A DNA stretch of 12,959 nucleotides from positions 1-12,959 of the forward strand of contig JAKBQO010000029.1 in the NCBI GenBank assembly GCA_021835185.1. Reading direction: 5' to 3'. Below the pieces are notes generated by a model. The model did not search any database. It saw nothing but the letters and a program-made list of their open reading frames with translations, and was not told the origin of the DNA. Position numbers and translations under genes: made by a program. The DNA comes from Thermoplasmata archaeon (GTDB lineage: Archaea; Thermoplasmatota; Thermoplasmata; Thermoplasmatales; Thermoplasmataceae). This document shows positions 1 to 7,148 of the stretch, one piece after another (positions within the stretch are counted from its first letter, which is position 1; every line of letters begins with the position of its first letter).

Positions 1-92
1 AAATGATCCTTATTTTCCAATTCTATATTTTTAACTTTGGACTATATGGTTGAATATATGTTTGAGAATATATTGGAATCTATATAGAAAAT

Positions 93-100
93 CTTATAAG
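93..100 (+). promoter_or_regulatory. TATA box of the sugar ABC transporter operon
   Basis: The octamer CTTATAAG is centred about 31 bases before the ATG at 128. An archaeal TATA box directs initiation about 25 bases downstream, so the transcript would be leaderless or have a leader of only a few bases. No Shine-Dalgarno sequence is visible before the ATG, which agrees. Further upstream the motif GAATATAT occurs at 52-59 and 66-73, with a related GAATCTATAT at 76-85. These could be a regulator site, but the region is AT-rich and this is only suggestive. Confidence 0.5.
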
Positions 101-127
101 TACAACCATTTTATCTATTAGAGAACA

Positions 128-1606
128 ATGCAAAATACTCCTGATTATATACCTCCTGAAAAGAAGGGTAAGAAGATGTTGGCTATTGCTATTGTTATAA
201 TTATTATTGCAGCCGGTACAGGTATAGGACTTTATTTATATACACACCCACATCAGAAGACAGAAACTTTGGTAGTTCTGGTGGATAGTGGTAGTGACAC
301 CCAGGCATATCTGTCCGCAGTAGCAAGTAATTATGAAAAGGCTAACCCCAATGTTAAAATTAGCATAGATAGTGTTGGTTATAGTGATTTAGTATCAAGT
401 TCCTTGTCGGCATTAAAGGATAAAGCCTCAAGCCCGGGTTTAATTATGTATTATACTTCTGGTGAACCCTCCCTTGCCCCATATTTAATGAATTTAAGTT
501 CCGCTGGCTTTAATACGTCGAACTATTTGCCTGGTGAATTATATTCAGGTTCCTATGTTCTTCATACAAATGGTCAAATTGCTAAGACCGTTGGAATACC
601 GTTGCACAATGTGCTAGGATATGTATTGACATATCAAAAATCCATTTTTAACAATAAAACATTGCAGACTGGATTTGAAAAGGAATACCACTTTTCTATA
701 ATGCCAAATACTTATAAAAACTGGACTGCAGTGTATGATGCCGCCGATTACATTAACAGCACCATGGCATCGCTGAAACCCCTATCAAGCGATAGCGCAT
801 TAAAATATTCTCTAATGTTTCCAGATTCCTCGCACCATTCAATGATTGATGCATATATGGGATTATTATACGCATATGGAAATGGCCATACTGCAACTAC
901 CGGAATCCCAGCAGATTCAGGAACTGGATACTGGTCATACATGGGAAAAATAAACGGTGCATATCAACCAACATTCAATAATACTTATGGCACTCAGGCA
1001 TTAATGATGTATAAAAATTTAACGAAATTTGAGCCATCTCCCGCCACAACACCAATTGGTTACAGTGAACAGGAAACACTTTTCCCAAGTGGAGAATATG
1101 CAATGGGTTTAGCATGGACTAGTTTCCTTTCAGCATATTCAAATTCCAGCACATCAAAAGTCGCAGGAAATTATAATGTTACAGTACTACCATCAGGAAG
1201 CACTGGCTATTCCCCAACGTTTATGGGAGTCAACCCATACACCAATACATCTCTGGCTATAAAATTCCTTAAATATGCCCTGTCTGATCAGGAATACACC
1301 ATGGGCATAAACAAATATCAGTATCTGCCAACAACAATATCCGGATTAAAAATTGCGGAATCAAATAAAAACTTTACATGGGTACCTAGTTTGTTGGAAA
1401 GTGCCTCGTCTATTCAGATAAATAATACAAGCGTGGCGATATATAATAAATTACAACCGCTATTTACAACATTAATTCCTGATCTGAACGATGAAATTTA
1501 CCAATATTTCACAGGGTCCCCCAGCACTATAACAGCAGCCGCAGCATTAAATGACGCAGCACAGAAATGGTCAACATATATTAAGGACCAGGGAATTACT
1601 TTATGA
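128..1606 (+). CDS. Carbohydrate ABC transporter solute-binding protein, membrane-anchored
   Basis: This 492-residue protein is the extracellular solute-binding component of a CUT1 (MalE-like) sugar importer. It would capture a sugar or oligosaccharide outside the cell and deliver it to the fused permease encoded next. A lysine-rich stretch at residues 12-16 (KKGKK) precedes one hydrophobic segment at about 17-38. There is no lipobox cysteine, and I find no cysteine anywhere, so it probably stays anchored by an uncleaved N-terminal helix. The mature part is rich in Ser, Thr, Asn and Tyr and has at least twelve Asn-X-Ser/Thr sequons, which fits an S-layer-side glycoprotein of an acidophile. 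Its stop overlaps the permease start as ATGA (1603-1606). The start at 128 agrees with the TATA box spacing. The family call rests mostly on operon context plus overall type; the substrate cannot be told. Confidence 0.85.
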   Translation: MQNTPDYIPPEKKGKKMLAIAIVIIIIAAGTGIGLYLYTHPHQKTETLVVLVDSGSDTQAYLSAVASNYEKANPNVKISIDSVGYSDLVSSSLSALKDKASSPGLIMYYTSGEPSLAPYLMNLSSAGFNTSNYLPGELYSGSYVLHTNGQIAKTVGIPLHNVLGYVLTYQKSIFNNKTLQTGFEKEYHFSIMPNTYKNWTAVYDAADYINSTMASLKPLSSDSALKYSLMFPDSSHHSMIDAYMGLLYAYGNGHTATTGIPADSGTGYWSYMGKINGAYQPTFNNTYGTQALMMYKNLTKFEPSPATTPIGYSEQETLFPSGEYAMGLAWTSFLSAYSNSSTSKVAGNYNVTVLPSGSTGYSPTFMGVNPYTNTSLAIKFLKYALSDQEYTMGINKYQYLPTTISGLKIAESNKNFTWVPSLLESASSIQINNTSVAIYNKLQPLFTTLIPDLNDEIYQYFTGSPSTITAAAALNDAAQKWSTYIKDQGITL

Positions 1607-3312
1607 ATATGAATAAAATTAATTACTCTATTAAAAAACGGGCAATTATATTTATTTTACCTGCTCTTGTATATTTTTTAATTTTTGCAATTTATCCTAT
1701 GATTGAAAATATTATTTTAACTTTTGAAAACCAAACCGTTTCAGGCGCATATACATTTGTAGGATTGAGGAATTACAAAGAACTGTTTTATACTCCTCAT
1801 TTAGGTCAAATAGTGGATAATAGCTTAATTTATACATTCATTGTCCCCTTCATTGATATTATGTTGTCAATACCACTAGCGAATTTCTTGAAACGATTAA
1901 AAAAAAATTTCTTGCTTCCAATTATACTATTGCCCGCATTCATACCCCTGGTGACAGGAGCCACAATGTGGATTTTAATGCTTAACCCATTATATGGAAT
2001 TACCTATTTTGTTTATCATAAGGATTTATTTACAACCATATGGAGCATTGTTATAATTGATATATGGTCAAGCCTTCCACTAGCTACATTAATTATTTAT
2101 TCCGGATTAAAGGCCATCCCAACTAATATCGACGAAGCCAATAATATGGACAATATAAAAGGGTTAAGAAAACTGATGACTATAGATATTCCATACATTA
2201 AATATCAGATACTCGCAGCCTTTATTTTAATGCTAATATATGGTTCCTTTACCTTCGATCCCATATATGCGTCTTTGGGGGTTGCCCCACCATTTGCCAA
2301 TCTTGATTTGTCATATTATTCGTATCAATTATTCTTTGGTGGAGATCTAGGATTTTCTGCTGTTTTAATGACAATAATGACCGTTGTATCCACTATTATT
2401 GCACTGTTATTTGTAAAATTAACCTTGGCAAATCCCAACAAAAAATCGAAACTACATTCTATTCCATGGCCAAATAGGGAAATGCCATTATATCTTGTTA
2501 TAATTTTTATGATAATATATCTTCTTTTCTTTATGGTTCCCTTTGTTTGGCTTATACTTGAATCATTTAAAACATTTGGGGAATTATTCACCCTTCCACC
2601 AGAAATAATTCCAGTCAAGCTCACAATTGCAAATTATACATATTCATTATTCCATGGTGAACCATATTATATAACAAGCATTGTTGTGTCAATAATTGGC
2701 TCGTTTTTAGCCTTGATAATAGGTATTCCCGCAGCATATGCATCGTCCAGATATAAGGTGGGAGGAATCAAATTTATAGGACTTGTACTTTTTATATATT
2801 CGATTCCACTGGTTATATTGATGATCCCAGATTATTCTCTACTGAATTACATACATTCAATAAATTCATGGTTGGGACTTATTATAGTTTATCCTGTAAT
2901 GGTAATGCCAATCATTATATGGATGCTTTATAATTTTTATTCAACGTTCCCGAAATATTATGATGAAGCTGCCCAAATGGACGGTATGACTACATTAAGA
3001 TCATTTAGAAAAGTAATATTGCCCCTAAGTTATGACGGCATATTCGTGGCATTTTTATACGCCTTCATTTTTGCATGGGGTGCTCTTATATTTCCTCTGG
3101 CATTTACATATTCTCAGTATAATATGAGTATTTTATATCCAGCTGGGGCACAAACACTTACAATATTTATCGGTGGTTCCTTGGGGCATGAGGCAGCACA
3201 GTATGGAATACTGGCAGCTTCCAGTGTATTAAGCCTTATTCCGGCGATAATTATTGCAACATTATTGCGTTCTAAAATAGATAAAGTATGGCGTGGGGTA
3301 GGGTTAAAATGA
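1603..3312 (+). CDS. Fused MalF-MalG type sugar ABC transporter permease
   Basis: This 569-residue membrane protein carries two binding-protein-dependent permease domains in tandem, where most CUT1 systems encode two separate proteins. The MalF-like half (about 1-280) has six predicted helices, near 13-33, 75-95, 103-125, 145-168, 202-222 and 250-275. The MalG-like half (about 292-569) has six more, near 297-320, 356-378, 388-412, 418-440, 478-500 and 540-562. Each half has a cytoplasmic EAA loop, the site that couples to the ATPase. The second, at about 455-475, is canonical (EAAQMDG, then ILP). The first, at about 178-198, is degenerate: EANNMDN, with Asn in place of the usual Gly. The start forms an ATGA overlap with the binding-protein stop; a second in-frame ATG at 1609 is an alternative. 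The stop overlaps the ATPase start in the same way. One polypeptide could supply the whole membrane channel. Confidence 0.9.
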   Translation: MNMNKINYSIKKRAIIFILPALVYFLIFAIYPMIENIILTFENQTVSGAYTFVGLRNYKELFYTPHLGQIVDNSLIYTFIVPFIDIMLSIPLANFLKRLKKNFLLPIILLPAFIPLVTGATMWILMLNPLYGITYFVYHKDLFTTIWSIVIIDIWSSLPLATLIIYSGLKAIPTNIDEANNMDNIKGLRKLMTIDIPYIKYQILAAFILMLIYGSFTFDPIYASLGVAPPFANLDLSYYSYQLFFGGDLGFSAVLMTIMTVVSTIIALLFVKLTLANPNKKSKLHSIPWPNREMPLYLVIIFMIIYLLFFMVPFVWLILESFKTFGELFTLPPEIIPVKLTIANYTYSLFHGEPYYITSIVVSIIGSFLALIIGIPAAYASSRYKVGGIKFIGLVLFIYSIPLVILMIPDYSLLNYIHSINSWLGLIIVYPVMVMPIIIWMLYNFYSTFPKYYDEAAQMDGMTTLRSFRKVILPLSYDGIFVAFLYAFIFAWGALIFPLAFTYSQYNMSILYPAGAQTLTIFIGGSLGHEAAQYGILAASSVLSLIPAIIIATLLRSKIDKVWRGVGLK

Positions 3313-4322
3313 TATTATCAGTAAACAATATAATAAAGAAGTTTGGAACATTTACTGCTTTGGAAATAGAGAATCTTGATTTTGAGGAGGGGAAATACTA
3401 TGTTGTTCTTGGCCCTAGTGGGTCTGGAAAGACGACTCTATTAAGGGTAATATCAGGACTAGAATTTGCGGATTCAGGAAGCATTTCAATATTGGGTAAA
3501 GATATGACCCAGGCTCCGGCATGGAAAAGGGATATTGGCCTGGTATTTCAGAATTATGCGCTTTATCCGCATTTAACAGTATACGAAAATATTGCATCTC
3601 CATTATCTGTAATGAAAATACCACGAACCGAGATGATTAAAAGGGTGAATGAATTACTGAGAGTCATGGAGTTAACAGACCAGGCTGCAAAGTATCCAGG
3701 GCAGCTCAGTGGTGGGCAACAGCAAAGAGTTGCACTTGCAAGGGCTATTATTAAAATGCCTAAAATATTATTACTTGATGAACCATTAAGCAACCTCGAC
3801 ACTAGAGTTCGAATAGATCTAAGGGATTATTTGAAAAAAATTCAGAAAGAGTTTAATTTAACTGCAATACATGTAACACATGACCCAATAGAGGCTATGG
3901 CACTTGGGGATGAGGTTATAGTACTCCATCACGGGAAACTGGTTCAGAAATCTACCCCGGTGGAATTATATAACCATCCAAACGATATATTCTGTGCCAG
4001 GCTCCTTGGGGCAGTAAATTTAATTCCAAAGGATAATTTGGATATGAATACAGGTTTGGACTATGAAATATGTGAAATCAGGCCAGAAGATGTTAAATTC
4101 GATGATGCCGGGAACTTCCACGGTACAATAACATCTGTTCAGTTCCTTGGATCTGAAATAATGTACTATGTAGACATAGGAGGATTTAATATTAAGGTAA
4201 AATGCGACAAAAACTGTAATAATCATAATGAGGGCGATGTTGTTAACTTATTATTTAAAAACGGGGAAATGAATTTCTATAAATCTGGAAAAAGGATTAA
4301 TTCTATCATTTCTTCACAATGA
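3309..4322 (+). CDS. MalK/UgpC-type sugar ABC transporter ATP-binding protein
   Basis: This 337-residue cytoplasmic ATPase powers the importer encoded by the two genes before it. All nucleotide-binding motifs are visible: Walker A GPSGSGKT (35-42), Q-loop Gln81 (in VFQNYALYPHLTVYEN), signature LSGGQ (133-137), Walker B LLLDEP with Asp157 and Glu158, the D-loop SNLD, and switch His191 in HVTHD. Residues from about 240 form a MalK-type regulatory/TOBE domain, with a RPEDV element typical of the family. An in-frame ATG at 3288 would lengthen the protein by seven residues. I choose 3309 because it gives an ATGA overlap with the permease stop (3309-3312), repeats the arrangement of the previous junction, and follows a purine-rich GGGGTAGGG. 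It is the last gene of the operon; a short T run (4323-4327) right after the stop may help termination. Confidence 0.93.
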   Translation: MILSVNNIIKKFGTFTALEIENLDFEEGKYYVVLGPSGSGKTTLLRVISGLEFADSGSISILGKDMTQAPAWKRDIGLVFQNYALYPHLTVYENIASPLSVMKIPRTEMIKRVNELLRVMELTDQAAKYPGQLSGGQQQRVALARAIIKMPKILLLDEPLSNLDTRVRIDLRDYLKKIQKEFNLTAIHVTHDPIEAMALGDEVIVLHHGKLVQKSTPVELYNHPNDIFCARLLGAVNLIPKDNLDMNTGLDYEICEIRPEDVKFDDAGNFHGTITSVQFLGSEIMYYVDIGGFNIKVKCDKNCNNHNEGDVVNLLFKNGEMNFYKSGKRINSIISSQ

Positions 4323-4346
4323 TTTTTATTATATATATCTAAATTT

Positions 4347-4367
4347 TCATAGTATTAGGCACTATGA
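4347..4367. repeat. Small hairpin downstream of the ABC operon
   Basis: TCATAGT (4347-4353) and ACTATGA (4361-4367) are perfect 7-base inverted repeats around a 7-base loop. The hairpin lies 25 bases past the ATPase stop and could be a 3'-end structure or a protein site. It is AT-rich, so a chance origin is possible. Confidence 0.4.
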
Positions 4368-4385
4368 TACAGGAAACATTCATGA

Positions 4386-4460
4386 AACAGCGAACGACAA
4401 AAAAGAATATAATAAACCTGTAAATGCAGGAACAGAAATGATGCTCAATAATTCGCTGTT
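4386..4460. repeat. Spaced 9-base inverted repeat in the spacer before vapB
   Basis: AACAGCGAA (4386-4394) and TTCGCTGTT (4452-4460) are perfect inverted repeats 57 bases apart. A second short pair, TGCTCA (4442-4447) and TGAGCA (4464-4469), overlaps the right arm. The 205-base spacer (4323-4527) has no convincing gene. One forward frame stays open from about 4342 to the TAG ending at 4483, but it lacks a usable start codon near its beginning. It may be a remnant or chance. Confidence 0.35.
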
Positions 4461-4494
4461 CGATGAGCAATTTCCACCATAGCCTTAAAGGAAT

Positions 4495-4515
4495 TGTACA
4501 AATATTAGTTGTACA
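4495..4515 (+). promoter_or_regulatory. vapB promoter with two TGTACA palindromes around the TATA element
   Basis: TGTACA occurs at 4495-4500 and 4510-4515, each preceded by T, with start points 15 bases apart. Between them lies the AT element AAATATTA (4500-4507), about 24 bases before the vapB ATG at 4528. That is the right place for the TATA box of a leaderless transcript. Toxin-antitoxin promoters are commonly autorepressed by the antitoxin binding paired palindromes (family knowledge). The layout suggests an operator that blocks TBP access, which is inference. Confidence 0.5.
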
Positions 4516-4527
4516 TATAATTTAATC

Positions 4528-4776
4528 ATGCAAAAGAAAATTACTGTTGGTCCCAAGGGGGAGGTTGTCATACCCAAGGAAATAAGGGAAAAGATAGGGA
4601 TAAAGGAATATTCTGAGCTGATCATAGATATTCTTGACGATTCAGTGATCATAAGAAAAATCAAACCGGAATCTGTGTCGTATGTTAATTTTTACAGTAC
4701 AACTTATTCCAGGAAACTCAAGAAGAAAATAGACATTAAGAAAATTGCAGAGGAACAGTATAAAGGAAACACATAG
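4528..4776 (+). CDS. vapB: VapB-type antitoxin, AbrB/SpoVT DNA-binding domain
   Basis: This 82-residue protein begins with an AbrB/MazE/SpoVT swapped-hairpin domain at about residues 3-45. The family pattern is clear: ITVGPKGEVVIPKEIREKIG, then a hydrophobic strand and the IIRKI strand. The basic C-terminal part (about 50-82, several KK pairs) is where VapB proteins contact their PIN toxin. It normally would repress its own promoter and neutralise VapC. The promoter just upstream has two TGTACA palindromes and a TATA element placed for a leaderless ATG. The toxin gene that follows lacks its N-terminal half, so this antitoxin is probably an orphan that may survive as a DNA-binding regulator or as protection against related toxins. 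The length is normal and the frame is intact. Confidence 0.8.
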   Translation: MQKKITVGPKGEVVIPKEIREKIGIKEYSELIIDILDDSVIIRKIKPESVSYVNFYSTTYSRKLKKKIDIKKIAEEQYKGNT

Positions 4777-5023
4777 GGTGCTTGGAAAAACTGATGCCAT
4801 AGAAGTTGGAAAAAAATTTATTAATTTTCCCTTCCTCAGATTTGTGGCAGTGGATGATGAAATAATAAGAAGGAGTCAGGTTATCCGTGAAAGGTATCAT
4901 TTGAAACCACGAGATTCAATTCATTTATCATGTGCCCTAGAGAGAAACATCTCAGAGATCATAACGGACGATACAGATTTTGATGGTATAAAAGAAATAA
5001 TAAGAGTGCCTGTAAAGCATTAA
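4745..5023 (+). pseudogene. vapC: VapC PIN-domain toxin lacking its N-terminal half
   Basis: The open frame gives 92 residues, against about 130 for a full VapC ribonuclease. The C-terminal half of a PIN domain is well preserved: a strand near 30-36, helix 39-51, PRDSIH with the acidic Asp57, and TDDTDFD with Asp76 and Asp78. The N-terminal strand with the first catalytic Asp, and the middle region with the usual catalytic Glu, are absent. Homology appears to start near residue 12-15, just after the vapB stop. The formal ATG at 4745 lies inside vapB in another frame, so the first residues are probably not VapC sequence. The simplest reading is an internal deletion of roughly 150-200 bases that joined the vapB end to the middle of vapC. 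Such a protein should lack nuclease activity. Confidence 0.7.
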
Positions 5024-5224
5024 ATCGTTTTCCGTTCTCAAAAATACATATTATTTAACACTTTCCGGTAATCCCCGTTTTCAGGTACTATTTCCATAGT
5101 GATGATCTCCAATAGTTTTCGACCTAAATATCTTTTATCTTACCACACAATCTTGACTCAATATCAGGGATAATTACCTTTTTCCCACATTTATAGTACC
5201 GGGCAAAATAATAGCTTATAAATA

Positions 5225-5246
5225 AACCATATAAATAAAAATGGTT
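5225..5246. repeat. Hairpin in the vapC/aminotransferase spacer
   Basis: AACCAT (5225-5230) and ATGGTT (5241-5246) are 6-base inverted repeats around a 10-base AT loop. It lies in the 270-base spacer between two converging genes (5024-5293) and may be part of a 3' end. A shorter pair, ACTAT/ATAGT, is at 5087-5100. No intact gene is visible in this spacer. Confidence 0.3.
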
Positions 5247-5266
5247 CTTTCCTGTTGCACCCTAAA

Positions 5267-5293
5267 GTGTTTTAAAGAACACGATATTAAAAA
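5267..5293 (-). terminator. Possible terminator of the aminotransferase gene
   Basis: On the minus strand the aminotransferase TAA is followed at once by five T residues (5289-5293). Next comes a 5-base hairpin, GTGTT/AACAC (5267-5271 and 5278-5282). Archaeal polymerase terminates at T runs, so this is a plausible 3' end, but the signal is short. Confidence 0.35.
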
Positions 5294-6496
5294 TTAAAGG
5301 GATTCCTTTTCATCCTTAACCGTTTTAGCAAGCCTCCTTACCCCTTCCTTAAGGTCATCGTCACTGGAATAGGTGAAATTAAGCCGCATGGTATTCATTT
5401 CCGGATTATTGTGGTAAAATGCAGAGCCGGTCACATAGGCTACCTTATTGTTTATTGCCCTTTTCAACATTTTTAATGCGTCCATGTTTTTGCTAAGTTT
5501 CACCCAGAGAAACATGCCGCCATCCGGCCTTGACCATGTAGCATCAGTCATTTCATCATCAAGGGCCTCTAGCATTATATCTCTCTTTCTCCTGTAAAGT
5601 TCTATTGTTTTGGGTATCTGTTTATATATTATTCCTTTCCTGATGTATTCGTAAGCTATGTACTGGGACAGGGAATCAGTTGCCAGGTCAAGTGACTGCT
5701 TTAACTTGTTGAATTCATCAAGTACTTCGGGCTGGGAAACAGTGAATCCAGTTCTGAGACCAGGAGCCATTATCTTAGAAAATGTTCCGAGATATGTCAC
5801 CATATTATTTGTATCAAGGCTCTTTAACGTTGGCAATTTAGTACCGGAATATCTTAAATCTCCATATGGATTATCTTCTATAACTGGAACATTATACTGC
5901 TCTGCCAGTTCAAGTAGGTGTTTTCTTCTATCCAGTGTCATTGTATATCCTGCAGGATTCTGGAAAGTAGGTATTGTGTAAATGAATTTTGGCTTGATGC
6001 CCATTGATTTCATTGTTTTTAACCTTTCCTCAAGTTCATCAGTTTTCATTCCCCTGTCATCCAGTCCAACAGAGACAGATCTAATCCTGTTTGCATTCAA
6101 TGAAGAGAGCATTCCAACGTATGTAGGTGCCTCTGTTATAACATAGTCCCCCTCATTAGCAAATATGATGGGTAGAGCGTATAGAGCCTGCTGTGACCCA
6201 GTTGTGAGCATTATGTTTTCAGGATTCACATCTATATTCTCATCCCTTTTTAGATATCCTGCCAACTGTTCCTTGAGTTCAGGTAACCCCTCGGTCTGGC
6301 CATATTGCAGTGCGGACGAGGTATAGTTTTCCATTATATCGTCAAGTATATTTTTCAGTTCTGCTCCGGGAAAACTTTCGGGATTTGGAAGCCCCCCACC
6401 GAATGATATCATGCCGGGCACGTGTATATATTTTAAAAGTTCTCTAATTTCTGAGGACTTGATATTTTTCATATTATCAGAAAATTCAAATTTCAT
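5294..6496 (-). CDS. PLP-dependent class I aminotransferase (2-aminoadipate/aromatic aminotransferase-like)
   Basis: This is a fold-type I aminotransferase of about 400 residues, in the group that includes LysN (2-aminoadipate aminotransferase) and archaeal aromatic or branched-chain aminotransferases. It would move an amino group between an amino acid and 2-oxoglutarate in the cytoplasm. Visible marks are the N-terminal ISFGGGLPNPESFP substrate loop, TGSQQAL for phosphate binding, the QNPAGYTM and EDNPYGDLRY segments that contact PLP, the Schiff-base lysine Lys241 in GTFSKIMAPGLRTGF, and the C-terminal RLNFTY arginine that binds the substrate carboxylate. An upstream ATG at 6517 would add seven residues, but it lies inside the likely TATA box. 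The ATG at 6496 is about 25 bases downstream of that box and gives the usual family start, so I choose it. The exact substrate cannot be decided. No HTH domain is present, so it is not a MocR regulator. Confidence 0.88.
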   Translation of the reverse strand: MKFEFSDNMKNIKSSEIRELLKYIHVPGMISFGGGLPNPESFPGAELKNILDDIMENYTSSALQYGQTEGLPELKEQLAGYLKRDENIDVNPENIMLTTGSQQALYALPIIFANEGDYVITEAPTYVGMLSSLNANRIRSVSVGLDDRGMKTDELEERLKTMKSMGIKPKFIYTIPTFQNPAGYTMTLDRRKHLLELAEQYNVPVIEDNPYGDLRYSGTKLPTLKSLDTNNMVTYLGTFSKIMAPGLRTGFTVSQPEVLDEFNKLKQSLDLATDSLSQYIAYEYIRKGIIYKQIPKTIELYRRKRDIMLEALDDEMTDATWSRPDGGMFLWVKLSKNMDALKMLKRAINNKVAYVTGSAFYHNNPEMNTMRLNFTYSSDDDLKEGVRRLAKTVKDEKESL

Positions 6497-6516
6497 AATA
6501 TATAATGGAAATTGCA

Positions 6517-6524
6517 TATTTAAA
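6517..6524 (-). promoter_or_regulatory. TATA box of the aminotransferase gene
   Basis: The minus strand reads TTTAAATA here, centred about 24-25 bases before the ATG at 6496. This spacing predicts a leaderless transcript starting at that ATG, and rules against the upstream in-frame ATG at 6517, which overlaps the box. Confidence 0.6.
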
Positions 6525-6608
6525 GTTCATTACCAGAATGAAAATCCATAATTGCAAACACTCTATTTTTAGTTACGAGAAATAAATATAAGTTTGTAAA
6601 TAAAAAAG

Positions 6609-6616
6609 TATTTAAT
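6609..6616 (+). promoter_or_regulatory. TATA box of the GTPase-endA unit
   Basis: TATTTAAT is centred about 27 bases before the GTPase ATG at 6640, which fits a leaderless start. The 122-base divergent region (6518-6639) also holds the aminotransferase promoter. A further AT element, AAATATAA (6592-6599), is a less well placed alternative. Confidence 0.5.
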
Positions 6617-6639
6617 AATGGTTATTAATTCAAACCCTA

Positions 6640-7140
6640 ATGGTGCAGAAGTTAATCTGGAAGGTCACGGTAACTGGGAAAAAAAATTCGGGCAAGAGTG
6701 CAATTGTATCCCAGGCTGTCTATAACACTGCAAGCCAAATAAACAGTAAAGGGTTTATCAGAAAGAAAGTAAATACAAATTTTATGTCTGAGGATTATGA
6801 CATAGATCTATTGTTCCTTGAAATGCCCTATGAAACGCTGAACCAGAAATTTCTATCTAAATCAACATTTGTACTGTTTGTTGTTGATATTACAGATATG
6901 GAAAGCTTGCAGGATGCGGGGAAATTTATCAGTGAATATAATGGCGATATGGAAATATTCCTGATAGCTACAAAATCTGATATGAGGTATGTATCCCAAT
7001 TCTGGGAACCAGAAATATCAAAACTGGCAGACAAATATGGCATAGTATACTTTATTTATAACAAAAGAGACGACTTTTCAGGTATTTTAAGGGATATTAT
7101 AGGCTATGCCCTGGCAAAAATTTATAACCCAAGTAAATAA
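6640..7140 (+). CDS. Divergent Ras-like small GTPase
   Basis: This 166-residue protein has the size and motif order of a single-domain Ras-superfamily GTPase. A clear P-loop GKKNSGKS lies at residues 13-20 after a first beta strand. The strand VLFVVDITD is at 78-86. The G4 base-recognition motif is TKSD (111-114), in the common IATKSD context. The G3 position, normally DxxG, reads LxxP (LEMP, 60-63), and the G5 position reads YNK instead of SAK. The protein may therefore bind nucleotide but hydrolyse it poorly, or use other residues. There is no membrane segment and no C-terminal prenylation cysteine. It has its own leaderless promoter, and endA follows after only 8 bases, so the two are probably co-transcribed. 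A role linked to tRNA processing is possible but is inference from position alone. Confidence 0.7.
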   Translation: MVQKLIWKVTVTGKKNSGKSAIVSQAVYNTASQINSKGFIRKKVNTNFMSEDYDIDLLFLEMPYETLNQKFLSKSTFVLFVVDITDMESLQDAGKFISEYNGDMEIFLIATKSDMRYVSQFWEPEISKLADKYGIVYFIYNKRDDFSGILRDIIGYALAKIYNPSK

Positions 7141-7148
7141 TATCTATT

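Noticed and set aside
2325..2624. Minus-strand open frame of 99 codons inside the permease gene.
   Set aside because: It lies opposite a well-supported membrane protein gene, has no family features, and is a shadow of its codon pattern.
4430..4475. A C-box-like ATGATG near GATGAG that might mark a C/D box guide RNA before vapB.
   Set aside because: There is no CTGA D box at a proper distance and no second C'/D' pair, so the pattern is incomplete.
4347..5100. CATAGTG-like words at 4361-4367 and 5095-5101 in opposite orientation, as if terminal inverted repeats of an element carrying vapBC.
   Set aside because: Only about seven bases match, the flanks diverge, and no target duplication or transposase is visible.
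5658..5981. Plus-strand open frame of 107 codons opposite the aminotransferase.
   Set aside because: The aminotransferase motifs, including the PLP lysine, are on the minus strand across this stretch; the antisense frame shows no recognisable domain.
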